Shown: positions 48,101-61,754, counted from the stretch's first letter. The stretch: 64,000 nt of DNA from Campanula takesimana (GCA_026119855.1 JAOWBW010000027.1:558001-622000), one strand, 5' to 3'. A program made the numbers and translations. The notes: generated from the letters alone by a model not told the origin.

Positions 48101-51100
48101 TTAATCCGAGAAGATGTCCGGGTACAATTCGCGCATTTCACTTTCTTGTTCCCATGTCGCTTCTCTTTCTGAGTGATTGCTCCATTGCACTTTTACATAG
48201 GGAACCGTGCGCTTTCTTACGACCTCGTCTTTTCTGTCGACGATCTTGATTGGTCGTTCATCGTACGTCAAATCTGCCTGAACTCTTAACTGCTTGTATT
48301 CTATCACATGACTCGGATCATGAATATACTTCCTTAGCATGGAGACATGGAATACATTATGCACTCCAGCTAATACCGGCGGTAACGCCAATCGGTAAAC
48401 CACTTCCCCGATCTTATCAAGAATTTCGAATGGTCCTACATATCGTGGACTTAACTTTCCCTTGATCCCAAAACGTATAACTCCTTTCGTGGGTGATATC
48501 TTTAGGAATACTCGATCCCCTGGCTGAAATTCCAGTTCTCGCCTTCTATTGTCTGCGTAAGATTTCTGTCTACTCTGTGCAGTCTGTAGCCACCTCCGGA
48601 TCTGTTGTACTTTATCCGCCGTGACTTGTACGAGTTCTGGTCCACTTAACCTCCTCTCACCGACTTCATCCCAGCACGCCGGTGATCTACACTTCCTCCC
48701 ATACAACGCTTCATATGGAGCCATCCCAATGCTTGCGTGAAAGCTGTTGTTGTATGCGAATTCTACTAACGGTAAGTGTTCGTCCCATGCGTTTGGCCAA
48801 TCTAACGAAGTAGCTCTCAGCATGTCTTCCAATGTCTGGATAGTCCTTTCCGACTGCCCATCTGTCTGTAGGTGAAACGCCGTACTCATGGTCAACTCTG
48901 TTCCCAATGCTTCTTGTAGGCCGTTCCAGAACTTCGAAGTGAACCTAGCATCTCGATCAGACACAATTGTGACCGGGATCCCATGTAACCTCACTATCTC
49001 GTCGATGTACAACTTGGCCAACTTCTCCAACGAATCAGTCTTCTTGATTGCCAGAAAATGTGCTGACTTAGTCAATCGATCTACTATAACCCATATAGCA
49101 TCATACTTCCCTACCGTCTTTGGCAAGCCACTTACGAAATCCATAGCAATATTCTCCCACTTCCATTCGGGAATTGGTAATGATTGCAGTAACCCTGCTG
49201 GCTTCTGATGTTCACTCTTAACTTGTTGACACGTCAGACATCTATACACATACTCTGCCACGTCATTCTTCATATTATTCCACCAATATGACTCCTTAAG
49301 ATCCCTATACATTTTAGTACTTCCCGGATGTACAGAGAACTTCGAGCAATGAGCTTCTCTCAGTATCTCTCTCTTGATCTCATCATTGCTTGGCACCCAC
49401 ACTCTCTTTTGGTATCTCAGAATTCCATCTTCGCCCATATGAAGATCTTTTGCTTGCCCTTTTCCGATTAGAGTTTCTCTCTCCTCGTCTAATTCTTGTG
49501 CCTCTTTAATTCTACCCAACAATGCAGGTTGTAACGTCAGTCGAGCCAAATACCCGTTTACTTTTACTATCAAGTTCATCTCCTTTACATCCTTCCATAT
49601 GCTTACCCCCTTAGAGATCAACGTCGCCAACATTCCGTGATTCTTCCTACTCAAGGCATCTTCCACCTTGTTGGCTTTCCCAGGATGATACAATATTTCA
49701 CAGTCGTAATTCTTGAGAAGTTCTAACCACCTCCGTTGTCTCATATTCAATTCCTTCTGTGTGAAGATATACTTAAGGCTCTTATGATCCGTAAAAATCT
49801 GGCATTTTACGCCATACAGATAATGTCTCCAAATCTTTAAGGCAAACACTACTGCTGCTAACTCCAGATCATGGGTCGGGTAATTCCTTTCATGTACCTT
49901 CAACTGCCTGGATGCATAAGCTATCACCTTCTCATTTTGCATCAGTACACAGCCTAGTCCTTTCAACGACGCATCACTGTAGATAACAAAACCTTCCGTC
50001 CCTGTCGGTAGTGTTAATACTGGTGCAGATACTAGTCTATTCTTCAATTCTTGAAAACTTCGTTCACATTCTTCTTACCAAACAAACTTAGCTGCCTTCT
50101 GTGTCAGCTTCGTCAATGGTCCAGATAACTTCGAAAATCCCTCTACGAACCTTCTATAGTAACCAGCTAAACCCAAGAAACTTCTTATTTTGGTTACCGT
50201 AGTAGGCCTTTCCCAATCCATTATTGCTTCTACCTTCGTTGGGTCCACATAAATTCCTTCTTTCGACACTACGTGCCCCAAAAATGCTACCTTCTCCAAC
50301 CAGAATTCACATTTCTTAAATTTCGCATACAATTTCTGTCTCCTCAAAATTTCTAGTACTATCCTCAAATGTTCAGCATGCTCCTCCTTTTTCTTCGAGT
50401 ACACCAAAATATCATCAATGAATACTATCACACATTTGTCTAAGTACTCTTGAAATATTCTATTCATCAACTCCATGAATGCGGCTGGTGCGTTCGTTAA
50501 CCCAAATGGCATCACGACAAACTCATAATGCCCATACCTCGTCCTAAACGCTGTCTTCGCCACGTCCACATCCTTAACTCTCAGCTGATGGTATCCGGAT
50601 CTAAGATCAATCTTTGAAAAGTAGCATGCTCCCCTCAATTGATCAAACAAATCATCAATTCTTGGAAACGGGTATTGGTTCCTAACCGTCACCTTATTTA
50701 ATTCTCTATAGTCAATACACAGTCTCATAGATCCATCTTTCTTCTTCACAAATAGTACCGGTGCACCCCATGGTGATACACTCGGCCTAATCAATCCCTT
50801 GTCTAACAATTCTTGTAACTGCTCCTTTAGTTCTTTCAACTCCGTCGGAGCCATCCTGTACGGTGCTCTCGAAATAGGTGTGGTTTCTGGTACTAAGTTA
50901 ATGGAAAACTCTACTTCCCTCACTGGTGGTATACCAGGTAAATCCTCAGGAAATACGTCTTGAAATTCATTCACGACTTCAAGTGACTCTAACGTTACTC
51001 CTTTTTCTTCTGTTTCACCTATGTGTGCCAGAAATCCTACACAACCTTTTCTCAACATTTTACGGGCCTTCATCGCCGAGATTAAGCCTATTCTCTTCCT

Positions 51101-52624
51101 CGGCCTTGAACCCACAAATCTGTACTCTTTACCTTCCTCTCCTAGGAACGTCATTATTTTCTCTTGGCAGTCCACTTTGGCCTGATGCAAAGCCAACCAA
51201 TCCATTCCCAGGATTATGTCGAATTCTGACATGTCTAGTTCAATGAGGTCGATTTTTACGCTCGTGCCTCCTACCCCTAAAGTGCAGTTTCTATAAGAGG
51301 TAGTAATGGGGATAGCGTCTTTAGTAGGTGTATCTATTACTAAAGGTATCTCTAAATTCTCTGGGTGTAGTTTTAACTTCTTTGCCACAACATTACTAAC
51401 TACTGAATGAGTAGCGCCAGTATCTACTAACACATAAACATCACGGGAATTTAATTGCATTGTACCTGCTACAAGATCGGCATTAACTCCAGCTGCTTTT
51501 GCGGTCATGGTGTACATCCTACCACGGCCTCCACCGTTTCCTCCTCCATTGTCTTTATTTCCTGCAGCTGGTTCATCTTTCTTAGTTTCTGGGCACTTCC
51601 ACTTCGGGTGTCCCACCTTCTTACAGTTGTAGCACTGCCGCTCCTTATACCAGCAAACCTCTGACTTGTGAGCCCCATCACAAATGGTACATTTATCATA
51701 ACTGGTGAAACCTTGGCCCTTGCCCTTATTCCACTCACGCTTGTTGTCATTAAAGTTCCGACCATTTCCACTATGGCCGTTGTTGGAGTGTTTATTCCCA
51801 TGACTGCCCTTATCTCGGCTGTCATCCACTGCTTTCCTCTTATTATTGTTATGGTCCCTACCACCCTTGTTTCCTTCCGACTTTTCAGCCACTGCCTTGC
51901 CTTTCTCTTCCCGTCGGTTACGGTAGTTATCCGACTCCCGTTCTACTATCTTGGCCCTGTCCAGCACCGCTGAGTACGTAGGCAGAGCTAACGGTGTGAT
52001 TCTGTACCGAACTCTATCACTTAATCCCGCCTCAAACTTCCTTGCTTTCTGTTCTTCGGTATCGAAGAATCTTGGTGCAAATTCTAGTAGGTCAGTGAAC
52101 TTCTCACCATACTCAGCCACAGTCATACTCCCTTGTACTAGAGTCAGGAATTCTGTTATCTTAGCATTCCTCGTGTTTGCAGGATAATACTTTTCGTTGA
52201 AAATCGCCTTAAATCTGGTCCAAGTAAAGGCTGCATCACCACGAGCCACAGCAGCTCGCTTTTCCGCCTCCCACCACGTTTGGGCCTTCCCTTTCAACAT
52301 AAAGGTTGCAAAGACTACCTTCTGCTCCTCAGTAAAATTCAGAGTCTCGAATATTCTTTCGGTGCTCTTAATCCAGTCCTCAGGTTTCTCCTTAGCAGTG
52401 TCTGAGAATGAGTCTGGGTTCCTTCTTTGAAATAGCTCCAGCGGATCACGTAATGGAGCTTGTGGTGGTGGTTGAGCAATTCCAGCAACAGTTTGACCTA
52501 TCCCAGCTACCGTCTGTGATAATGTCTGCAAGAGGTTTACCAGGGCCGGGTCCAACTGCCCGCCTGCATTACCGGTGTTGTCATTTCCCTCACCGTTCCT
52601 GTTATTTCCTCTTCTGGTATTCAT
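48101..52624 (-). pseudogene. gag-pol: Element 4 gag-pol polyprotein, one nonsense codon
   Basis: About 1,508 codons in one frame from ATG 52624 (MNTRRGNNRNG; 18 codons inside the longest frame, chosen because the residues before it do not look like gag). The only stop is at 50075-50077, just after RT. Gag shows WWEAEKRAAV and FNEKYYP, and two knuckle-like motifs, CTICDGAHKSEVC and a canonical CYNCKKVGHPKWKC. Protease: VLVDTGATHS. RT: FSKIDLRSGYHQLRV and FIDDILVYS (about 50410). RNase H: SDASLKGLGCVL and TDHKSLKYI. Integrase: zinc-binding H-H/C-C (CLTC), MDFVSGLP, SDRDARFTS, TDGQSERT. The C-terminus VKVQWSNHSEREATWEQE matches the chromodomain-like tail of chromoviruses, which may steer integration to heterochromatin and fits its position in a satellite. 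Confidence 0.94.
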
Positions 52625-53212
52625 CTGCAATTTTACTTTCACTTTAGAACAGGTTCGTGTTCTAGCAATATTCATCACTACACAATACTTGCAGTATTCA
52701 TGGTATACTTAACATATTCTTTTACTAACGGTTACTTGTTAGTTTTGAATCGTGTTCGTAGGTCTTTGGTACTAGACCGTTATTCAGATTTGGTTAGTTT
52801 ACTTTAACCTTTCTTCTCCGGTTCAGGAGTTTTCATACTTCATAATTTACAACCGTTTTACTTGGTTGGTTATTATTTCTTTATTTCACTAGTTTTTTTA
52901 TTACTTAACTAGCTTTAACTTATTACAATGGTCGTCTTACTTCGTACCATGGTTACGGAGATTATTTCAATTCACTCCGACGTTTTCCCTTATCTTTTCT
53001 CGACAAGTTAACTTTTGTCTACACAACAATAGTAAATTCAAAATTTTGGGTATTTAAATTAAATAATTAACTTCATTCAACTAAGGTGCGAGATTTAAAC
53101 ATCTCAAAATACACCCAGAATTCGATTTAACATAAGGAAAAATTCTAGCTGCATTTCCAACTAATAACAAAATAAAAGAATCTATTCTTATAACTATCCG
53201 TCATTAATTGCA
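52625..53212 (-). other. Element 4 leader between upstream ORF and gag
   Basis: About 590 bp, AT-rich, no convincing ORF on either strand. Confidence 0.6.
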
Positions 53213-53665
53213 TCACTTCCCACAGTATGCATGTTCTGCTGCAAGTTGGTCATATTTTTCTTGCAATTCTAACTTCTCAGCCCAAATCTGATAGCCTGAA
53301 GCCCTAAGCTCTTCCTCATAAGCTTCTTGATCATCTATCTTCTTTTTCAGTTCATTATTTTGTTCTATTTCATCTACCAGTTGTACACTGATTCGATTCC
53401 ATTCGCGGTTAGCTCTAACCACATGGCTTTCTAGGCTGTTGACCTTCTTCAGCTGTACTGCTAACTTTCCTTCCACATACATCATGTCCTCATCGCGTTC
53501 TTTGATGACATTCTGTAGACTGCCGACTCCTCGAGTCTCCTTCCTAAGCTCTCTTTTAGCTGAGCGGAGTTCCTTAGTTAGCTGCTTAATAATCTCCTCT
53601 TTAGCTTCTATTTCTTCCCTTAGAGTAGCACTGTACCTTACCGACTTCATGGGTCTCCTCGGCAT
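53213..53665 (-). CDS. Element 4 upstream coiled-coil ORF
   Basis: 150 codons, intact, between PBS and gag on the element's sense strand. Start chosen at MPRRPMKSVRYSATLREEIE (53665), since the longer frame from 53719 adds an unlikely N-terminus. After a short basic start nearly the whole protein reads as heptad-type coiled coil rich in E, K, L and R (IIKQLTKELRSAKRELRKET; LKKKIDDQEAYEEELRASGY). No membrane segment or known enzyme motif. I do not recognise a family. Location upstream of gag means it would be translated first from the genomic RNA or from a spliced/other transcript. Its lack of stops contrasts with the nonsense codon in pol. Role unknown. Confidence 0.6.
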   Translation of the reverse strand: MPRRPMKSVRYSATLREEIEAKEEIIKQLTKELRSAKRELRKETRGVGSLQNVIKERDEDMMYVEGKLAVQLKKVNSLESHVVRANREWNRISVQLVDEIEQNNELKKKIDDQEAYEEELRASGYQIWAEKLELQEKYDQLAAEHAYCGK

Positions 53666-53902
53666 GATCCTACACACACCAATAGTAAACTTAATTAGTA
53701 CATAGTCCCAAGATTCCATTATAACATTTTAATAGAATATAAATAGACATACAATGAAGAGATTTCTATTTCCCCAAGTGTATTCACACTTTATGTACAC
53801 TCTTAGTATTATTCCTAGAGTTAGACTTTATCACTTGAACTTCCTCAAGTAAGATCTTATTTATGTCAAGTACTAAGTTCTCCCATAAGACCTAAAGCCA
53901 TT

Positions 53903-53914
53903 GCTCTGATACCA
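53903..53914 (-). other. Element 4 primer-binding site
   Basis: Minus-strand TGGTATCAGAGC two bases after the 5' LTR, exact match to the initiator-Met tRNA site. Confidence 0.95.
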
Positions 53915-53916
53915 AC

Positions 53917-56622
53917 TGTAACACCCCGAATTTTCTTATAATAACTGAGCATTTAATGGCATTAAATATCCATAAATAACAATAATAAATACTTCAAATT
54001 AGGGTTCACAACTGCCCCTTATTTAACCATAAATTCAACACAATAGCGGAAGCGTAACTAAAACTTGTCTTGGTAGGTAAACAACCCTAACCATCAATGT
54101 ACTTTGACTTACGTCCAAATAATTAAACGTACTTAAACTACTAAATTGAGAATCTGCAATCCACCGTCTTCCCACGGCTGCTTTCCTTGACTTGTCCTTC
54201 TACTTAAATCCTGAAAACAAAATTTATAGAGAAGGGATGAGCGAACGAATGCTCAGTAAGTTCATACGTGGCCTCTCCGGTTACTAAGGAGAGACGACCA
54301 GAACGAATACTATGAATAACTTTTACAAAGATAGGTTCAGTTACTTTTGGATTCAAGACTGCAGAACAATACAGTCGTATTACTTTTAAGATTTTACTTT
54401 CAAAGGATTATGGCACTACAATCCAAAGGGATTCATTCAAGTTCCGTCAATTCCTTGGTAACGTACATTATAACCTCAATGCCAAAGGTACAATTTGTAC
54501 ACCTAGCTTCTTCAGCCAATAGTGTGGGTCGTAACATATATGGTATCCACACACATATGCTCGGGGTCTAGAATCATCCTTGTAATCAGACAATTCCTGA
54601 GAGAAGGCATGTGATCACTCATGCAATCCCTAGTTTAAGGACGAGTCTTTTCTAACTGGACTGTCCGTCAATGTCTTTTCTAACTGGACATTGGATGCCT
54701 TAACGAGTAAGCGATTAACTTACAAGTTAAAATTGGATGCCTTAACGAGTAAGCGATTAACTTACAAGTTAAAATTAGAACATACCATGGTACAAGTATG
54801 TGATACAAGTTTCAAACTTCGATACTTAGTGGATCGATAGGGACATCACTAAGTATAGATTCTTTCAAAGAACGTTCAATAACGCAGAGTTCATTCAAAT
54901 ACTATCATGCCATACTGATAGCTAACTTTAGAAAGAAATACCGAATTCCAATAAACAGGAGTTCAAATACTGTAAGGAACGTAATCCCTTACCTGAATTG
55001 CTTTTCCTCGCAATCTCCTCTCTGTGCAAATCTACAAGGCACGGAGTAATTTACTTTAGTACTCTCAACATTGTTAACTATTTCTACTTAGTTAACTGAG
55101 AGATGCGTTTTAACTTCTTTACTTCGTTACTTCTTTTCTTACGTTTAAGTTTCTGACTTTGATTTACGAGTCAGTCCTTTAACTTTGATATAATTGCAAT
55201 TAATTCCTCTGACTTTGGGTCAATTACAATTTGGTCCCTCCACTTTGGGTTAATTGCACATTGGTCCTTCAACTTTGGATTAATTGCAATTTAGTCCTTC
55301 AACTTTAGTTCAATTACAATTTAGTCCTTTAACTTTGGATTAATTGTAGATTAGTCCTTCAACTTTAATTCAATTGCAATTTAGTCCTTCCGCTTTGGAT
55401 TAATTGCAGATTAGTCCTTCAACTTTCCTTTAATTACAGAAAGGTCCTTGGACTTGGTTCTATTCACAAGGTCCCCTAAGTTTCTCTTTTTAATCACTTA
55501 GGCCCCTCTATCTTCAAAGTTTCCTTTTTATTTCTTTTAACTTTAATTCTTTTCAGTTTAGTCCTTTTCCGTTAGGAAACTAACTGAAACTTCTAATATT
55601 TTCCTTTCTCGTTAACTTTTTAACCTTCAAGGTCTTCCAAGTGTTTATTCTATTTCCTCAAGTTACTTTTCTAACTTGTTAACAATCCTTTTAACGATTT
55701 TTTTTTCTTTCCATTAGAAACTTAACGAAAACACTAACTTTCCGTCCCAATTCTTAACATCTTCAATCAAGAATCAACACCCATAATTCCTCATCATGGC
55801 CGAAACTTGTATGATCCAAAATCCATTGATTTGATCAATTTTCTAATTCTTTAAACTTTTCTAAATTCCCAAACATCAATATTATTTATAATACACTTAA
55901 CGAGGATCATTTAAATCAACAAAATCAATTTTCCATGGCTTAGGGCCATTCGGCCGAGACATGTTCAAGGGGAAATCCATATTTTTTTCTTCTTTTGATA
56001 AACCCAATTCAATCTCAATGATTTATATGTTCAATTCCCAAGCATTGCATAATATAAATCAATTCAATTTAAGATTATAAAATCAATCTTAAAAATAAAC
56101 TAGTAACAAGATTACTATATTTTTTTCATGGTATTTAGATCAACTTCATTAACCTTTTAAAATTTATCATTCATCACTAGCATGCAAAACCCTAATCTTT
56201 GTATTCTTAATTCATGCATAACTTATGATTTACTAATCCAAATTCAACGAAATAAATTTTGGAGAGTAGGATTTAGCATTACCTTGAGAATGATCGGATT
56301 GTGTCTCCAAAACAATGGCCGGAATTTTCTTCTCCTCCCTCTCTAGGTTCGGCCGGCGGCTATGGGGTAGGCTAGGGTTTGTTTTCCTTTTTTTTTTTTT
56401 TTGAGTTTATGATAATAAAGAATTCCCAATTTGACTAACTCAATAATTTATACCTTGGATTGATTCCTAATTGGGTTGGGTTTACTAATATAATTTCGGG
56501 CCAATCCAAATTCCTTGGGCCCACTTCTTTCATTTACCTTATAACTCTAATTATCATTTAATTAGTTTAACAAAAACCGAAAATAAAATAAATAAATAAA
56601 TTAAAATTTTCCGGTTATTACA
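53917..56622 (-). repeat. Element 4 5' LTR (2,706 bp)
   Basis: Near-identical to 45360-48055, about 99% by eye, with small indels such as extra bases near 54120. Shares the 42-bp duplication (54693-54776) and the 30-bp minisatellite (55182-55451). Confidence 0.95.
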
Positions 56623-59600
56623 ATTTGGTATTCTAACAAGAATGCTAGAAAAGAAAGAACATAATAGCACTATAAATTGATACATGCTAGCTTCATAAAC
56701 TTTGAATAGCTATAAGAAGCTTAAAAATATATGATATTAGTACACATAAAAAACATTACAACCTTGTTAAAAAAATTCGGTTTGTGGTAAATAAAAACAA
56801 AACTAATTAATTGATCTCATTTCGTAAAGTATTTCTGACAAAGGGGATATAATCTTATCACATCCTTTCTTAATAAACTAATTAGAAATGAGACTCAAGG
56901 AACATGACTGATTTGCGTCTAAAATTCATGGGCCTATGAAATGAAAGAGGCTGATATACCCTTTACAAACTAATCGTTGTTCATGGCATTTCATGAAATA
57001 ATGCACCAGAGTTGCCAAAAATTCATTTCATGAGATGCCATGAACACGATCAATTTGTAGTGAATTGACACACGCTTGGAACAATTTTTGCCATCATTTG
57101 GTTATGAAGTGTGTTGAAAACACTCTACAAAATGAGCGTTATTTGTGGAATATCATCAAATGATGTTTCCTTTTATGCAACGACATTTCAAGATATGCCA
57201 CGAATACGATCACATTGCGGTGTTTTGCTATGCGGAAAAAAAAAGAGAAGTGAGTTAGGGGGATTGCCGGCTTTCATATGGACCCTTTTATAGGGGTTTT
57301 CTTGTCTCTATCAGTTAAGGATGATGTAAGAAAATTAAATGCATGATAACTAAAGTTGTCTTTTCCATTTTAAGAAATGTAACAAATTTTGTGGGATTCA
57401 ACTTTATTTGGTAACAATTTTATTTCTAGTTGAGGTGATGGAATTTAATGGAGTCTATCAATGTAGGAAAAGATATTCAAGAGTTATTAGCTTTGATAGA
57501 ATTATAGTGAACTCAAAATTCTTGTTAAGGAAGTATTTTCATTCTTTAGCTTTTTTGATAATCTTTCAATATGAATATGTTTAAGAAAAAGTAAATGTTG
57601 TGTGTATAAATAATAAAGTAGGAGAGAGAAAGTAATTTGGGAGTTTTGGTTATGAAAATGACAAGTGGGTAAGGATTTTTGGTGTTTCTTTGTTTTAGTA
57701 TATTAGGACTCCATCCGTCCTAAATATTTGGTATTCTAACAAGAATGCTTGAAAAGAAAGAACATAATAGCACTATAAATTGATACATGCTAGCTTCATA
57801 AACATTGAATAGCTATAAGAAGCTTAAAAAATATGATATTATCACACATAAAAAACTTTATGACCTTGTTAATTTTTTTTTGGTTTGTGGTAAATAAAAA
57901 CAAAACTAATTAATTGATCTCATTTCGTAAAGTATTTCTAACCAAGGGGATATAATCTTATCACATCCTTTCTTAATAAACTAATTAGAAATGAGATTCC
58001 ATGAACATGACCGATTTGCGTCTAAAATTCTTGGGCCTATGAAATGAAAGAGGCGGATATACCCTTTACAAACTGATCGTTGTTCATGGCATTTCATGAA
58101 ATAATGCACTAGAGTTGCGGACAATTCATTTCATGAGATGCCATGAACATGATCAATTTGTAGTGAATTGATACACGCTTGGAACAATTTTTGCCATCAT
58201 TTGGTTATGAAGTGTGTTGAAAACACTTTACAAAATGAGCGTTATTCGTGGAATCATCAAATGACGTTTCCTTTTATGCAACGACATTTCAAGATATGCC
58301 ACGAATACGATCACATTGCGGTGTTTTGCTATGCGGAAAAAAAAAGGGAAGTGAGTTTGGGGGATTGCCGGCTTTCATATGGACCCTTTTATAGGGGTTT
58401 TCTTGTCTCTATCAGTTAAGGATGATGTAACAAACATTAAATGCATGATAACTAAAGTTGTCTTTTCCATTTTATGAAATGTAACAAATTTTGTGGGATT
58501 CAACTTTATTTGGTGACAATTTTATTTCTAGTTGAGGTGATGGGATTTAATGGAGTCTATCAATGTAGTAAAAGGTATTGAAGAGTTATTAGATTTAATA
58601 GAATTATAGTGAACTCAAAAGTTTTCCTTCTTATAAAGGAAGTATTTTCATTCTTTTGCTTTTTTGATCATCTTTCAATATGAATATTTTTAAGAAAAAG
58701 TAATGTGAGTATAAATAATAAAGTAATAGAGAGAAAGTAATTTGGGAGTTCTGGTTGTGAGAATGATAAGTGAGTAGGGAGTTTTGGTGTTTCGTTGTTT
58801 AAGTATATTAGGACTCCATCCGTCCTAAATATTTGGTATTCTAACAAGAATGCTTGAAAAGAAAGAACATAATAGCACTATAAATTGATACATGCTAACT
58901 TCATAAACTTTGAATAGCTATAAGATGCTTAAAAATATATGATATTAGCACACATAAAAAACATTATGACCTTGTTGAATTTTTTCGGTTTGTGGTAAAT
59001 AAAAACAAAAACTAATTAATTGATCTCATCTCGTAAAGTGTTTTTAACCAAGGGGATATAATCTTATCACATCCTTTCTTAATAAACTAATTAGAAATAA
59101 GATTCCATGAACATGACCGATTTGCGTTTAAAATTCTTGGGCCTATGAAATGAAAGAGGCTAATATACCCTTTACAAACTGATCGTTGTTCATGGCATTT
59201 CATGAAATAATGCACTAGATTTGCGGAAAATTCATTTCATGAGATGCGATGAACACGATCAATTTGTAGTGAATTGATACACGCTTGGAACAATTTTTGC
59301 CATCATTTGGTTATGAAGTATGTTGAAAACACTTTACAAAATGAGCGTTATTCGTGGAATCATCAAATGACGTTTCCTTTTATGCAACGACATTTCAAGA
59401 TATGCCACGAATACGATCACATTGCGGTGTTTTGCTATGCAGAAAAAAAAAGGGAAGTGAGTTTGGGGGATTGCCGGCTTCCATATGGACCCTTTTATAG
59501 GGGTTTTCTTGTCTCTATCAGTTAAGGATGATGTAACAAACATTAAATGCATGATAACTAAAGTTGTCTTTTCCATTTTAAGAAATGTAACAAATTTTGT

Positions 59601-60361
59601 GGGATTCAACTTTATTTGGTGACAATATTATTTCTAGTTGAGGTGATGGGATTTAAAGGACTCTATCAATGTAGGAAAAGGTATTGAAGAGTTATTAGAT
59701 TTAAAAAGGAAGTATTTTCATTCTTTTGCTTTTTTGATCATCTTTCAATATGAATATGTTGAAGAAAAAGTAAATGTTGTGAGTATAAATAATAAAGTAA
59801 GAGAGAGAGAAAGTAAATGTGAGAAACAAAATCTTTGTTGAAGGGATTCAAGAGATTTGGTGAACAATATTATTTCTAGTTGAGGTGATGGGATTTAAAG
59901 GACTCTATCAATGTAGGAAAAGGTATTGAAGAGTTATTAGATTTAAAAAGGAAGTATTTTCATTCTTTTGCTTTTTTGATCATCTTTCAATATGAATATG
60001 TTGAAGAAAAAGTAAATGTTGTGAGTATAAATAATAAAGTAAGAGAGAGAGAAAGTAATTTGGGAGTTCTGGTTGTGAGAATGACAAGTGGGTAGCGAGT
60101 TTTGGTGTTTCTTTGTTGAAGTATATTAGGACTCCATCCGTCCTAAATATTTCGTATTCTAACAAGAATGCTTGAAAAGAAAGAACATAATAGCACTATA
60201 AATTGATAGATGCTAACTTCATAAACTTTGAATAGCTATATGATGCTTAAAAATATATGATATTAGCACACATAAAAAACATTACGACCTTGTTAAATTT
60301 TTTCGATTTGTGGTAAATAAAAACAAAACTAATTAATTGATCTCATTTCGTAAAGTATTTC
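56623..60361. repeat. 1.1-kb tandem satellite array, segment 4
   Basis: Unit markers at 56631, 57734, 58849 and 60157 (periods 1103, 1115 and 1308). The long period comes from a local duplication. The last unit is cut by the LTR of element 5 after 'gtaaagtatttc'. Confidence 0.92.
59623..60106. repeat. 242-bp local duplication within one satellite unit
   Basis: The segment beginning 'caatattatttctagttgag' occurs at 59623 and again at 59865. Between the copies, about 45 bases (about 59817-59862, 'gtgagaaacaaaatctttgt' onward) match neither copy and look like filler at a repair joint. Confidence 0.85.
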
Positions 60362-61334
60362 TGAAAAATAGAGTCGATGGCTTAAGTCAGAAAGGAAGTG
60401 ATATCAAAGGTGTTGTCACTACAACGATATCACTTCTGGCAACACTTAACACACACGAACAGAAAACTGTTTCTGAAAAGAGTTTGTAGCGGAAAATCAC
60501 ACAAGAATTATTTTTCTCAAGATATATAAATGTATATATCTTGAGGGCTGCCTCAAAAGGCGAGACCTTTACTAATAATATGAATTGAGTACAAGGCCGA
60601 GAGTTCCCTAATGCTATTACAATGAAAGCTTTATGGAACGACTAAGAACTATACACGAGACCCTATCCTAGCCAAGACAAACTTATAATACTAGATTACA
60701 AGAATGGAAAAGGGTTTGGGAAGACGGGGTTTATCGGAACCAAGGAGTGCATAGCCTTTCTTGTGTGAGGAGTGTGTGTATTTGCTTCAAGTGTTGTGTT
60801 TGCCATGTCTTCCATCTTCACCTCCTCTTGCTATTTATAGGATTTAGGAACTTGGAAGTTACTCCAATAATGGCTTAGAGAGGATGCAAAAACGTGGTGT
60901 AGTGGAGGGAGAGAGTGCCGAGCCTTGGGGATGTTTATTCCCACATTTCCTATAAAATAGGAACAACTTCTTTGTGCCCAAGTCATAGCTCCGCCTTGTT
61001 GTACCACCTTGCATCAACGCCTTGTACATTTTACTCCATCATCTCAGCCGTTTGAATGGGTCAATTACCCATGTGTTAGTTATGCACAAATCTCACATGC
61101 TTGAATGAATAAAATCCCATTTTATCCATAACTCCTTTTTTAACTTCCTTGCAATATTCTAGCATATATTATACCTGAAAATTGGACCAACATAAACAAT
61201 AAACTTGCACAAATATTAGTCATTAGTCCAACAATTATTTATGAAGCAAATATACAATTATAAATATTCAGCCCGTCGGTAACACTGAGAAAGTGTTGGC
61301 AGCACTTGTGGTAACACCACGTTCTGCACTTACA
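60362..61334 (-). repeat. Element 5 3' LTR (973 bp)
   Basis: Plus-strand ends TGAAAAATAG and CACTTACA. Carries TATAAATA (minus) at 60832-60839. Contains perfect inverted repeats AAGTGATATC/GATATCACTT (60396-60435) and CTCAAGATATATA/TATATATCTTGAG (60516-60545, 4-base loop). No partner LTR in the window, so the limits rest on TG/CA ends, the satellite edge and the PPT. Confidence 0.8.
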
Positions 61335-61346
61335 ATCTCCCCCTTT
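61335..61346 (-). other. Element 5 polypurine tract
   Basis: Minus-strand AAAGGGGGAGAT abuts the LTR. GGGGGAG also occurs at 61444-61450, 61862-61868 and 63865-63871. Confidence 0.85.
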
Positions 61347-61754
61347 AATGTATATTTCTTCACAAACTAAATAATGCTGCGACCTGCAAGACAAAGTTAG
61401 TCACAACTAGAATATATACAAAAACTTCTCAAAAAAGTTTTAACTCCCCCTTAATTAGGCGAGTGAACCGAAAACAAACAATGACTTTTTTAAAAAGTTT
61501 CAAATAAAACCAAGTACTAAATCTAAGTACTTAAACCAAATTGACCGAAAAGAGTTCATGGTAAAGATAAAACATCTAAAGGTCAACCAAAAAATGTCAA
61601 CCAACCAAACATAAAAACTGTTTTACAAACCAACCAAAAAATAAATTTGTTTAAAAGTTACTACCACGAATTGTTAACACAACCATTAAGCAAATTGTTT
61701 TAAAAAACTTCCCAACTTCCAAAATAAGGATTTTCAGAAGAAATAAACCCATAT
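61347..61754. other. Element 5 spacer between PPT and accessory ORF
   Basis: About 400 bp of AT-rich sequence containing one extra GGGGGAG tract (61444-61450); no ORF seen. Confidence 0.6.

Larger units (their letters stand above)
45360..56622 (-). mobile_element. Element 4: Ty3/gypsy chromovirus (Tekay/Del type), nearly intact
   Basis: 11.3-kb minus-strand element with a perfect target duplication ATTTG (45355-45359 and 56623-56627), 2.7-kb LTRs, PBS, an upstream coiled-coil ORF, one long gag-pol frame with a single nonsense codon, and PPT. Domain order PR-RT-RNase H-IN plus a C-terminal chromodomain-like segment identifies a chromovirus; the long LTRs and tail suggest Tekay/Del. LTRs differ at about 20 positions by eye, indicating a recent insertion. 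Confidence 0.95.
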
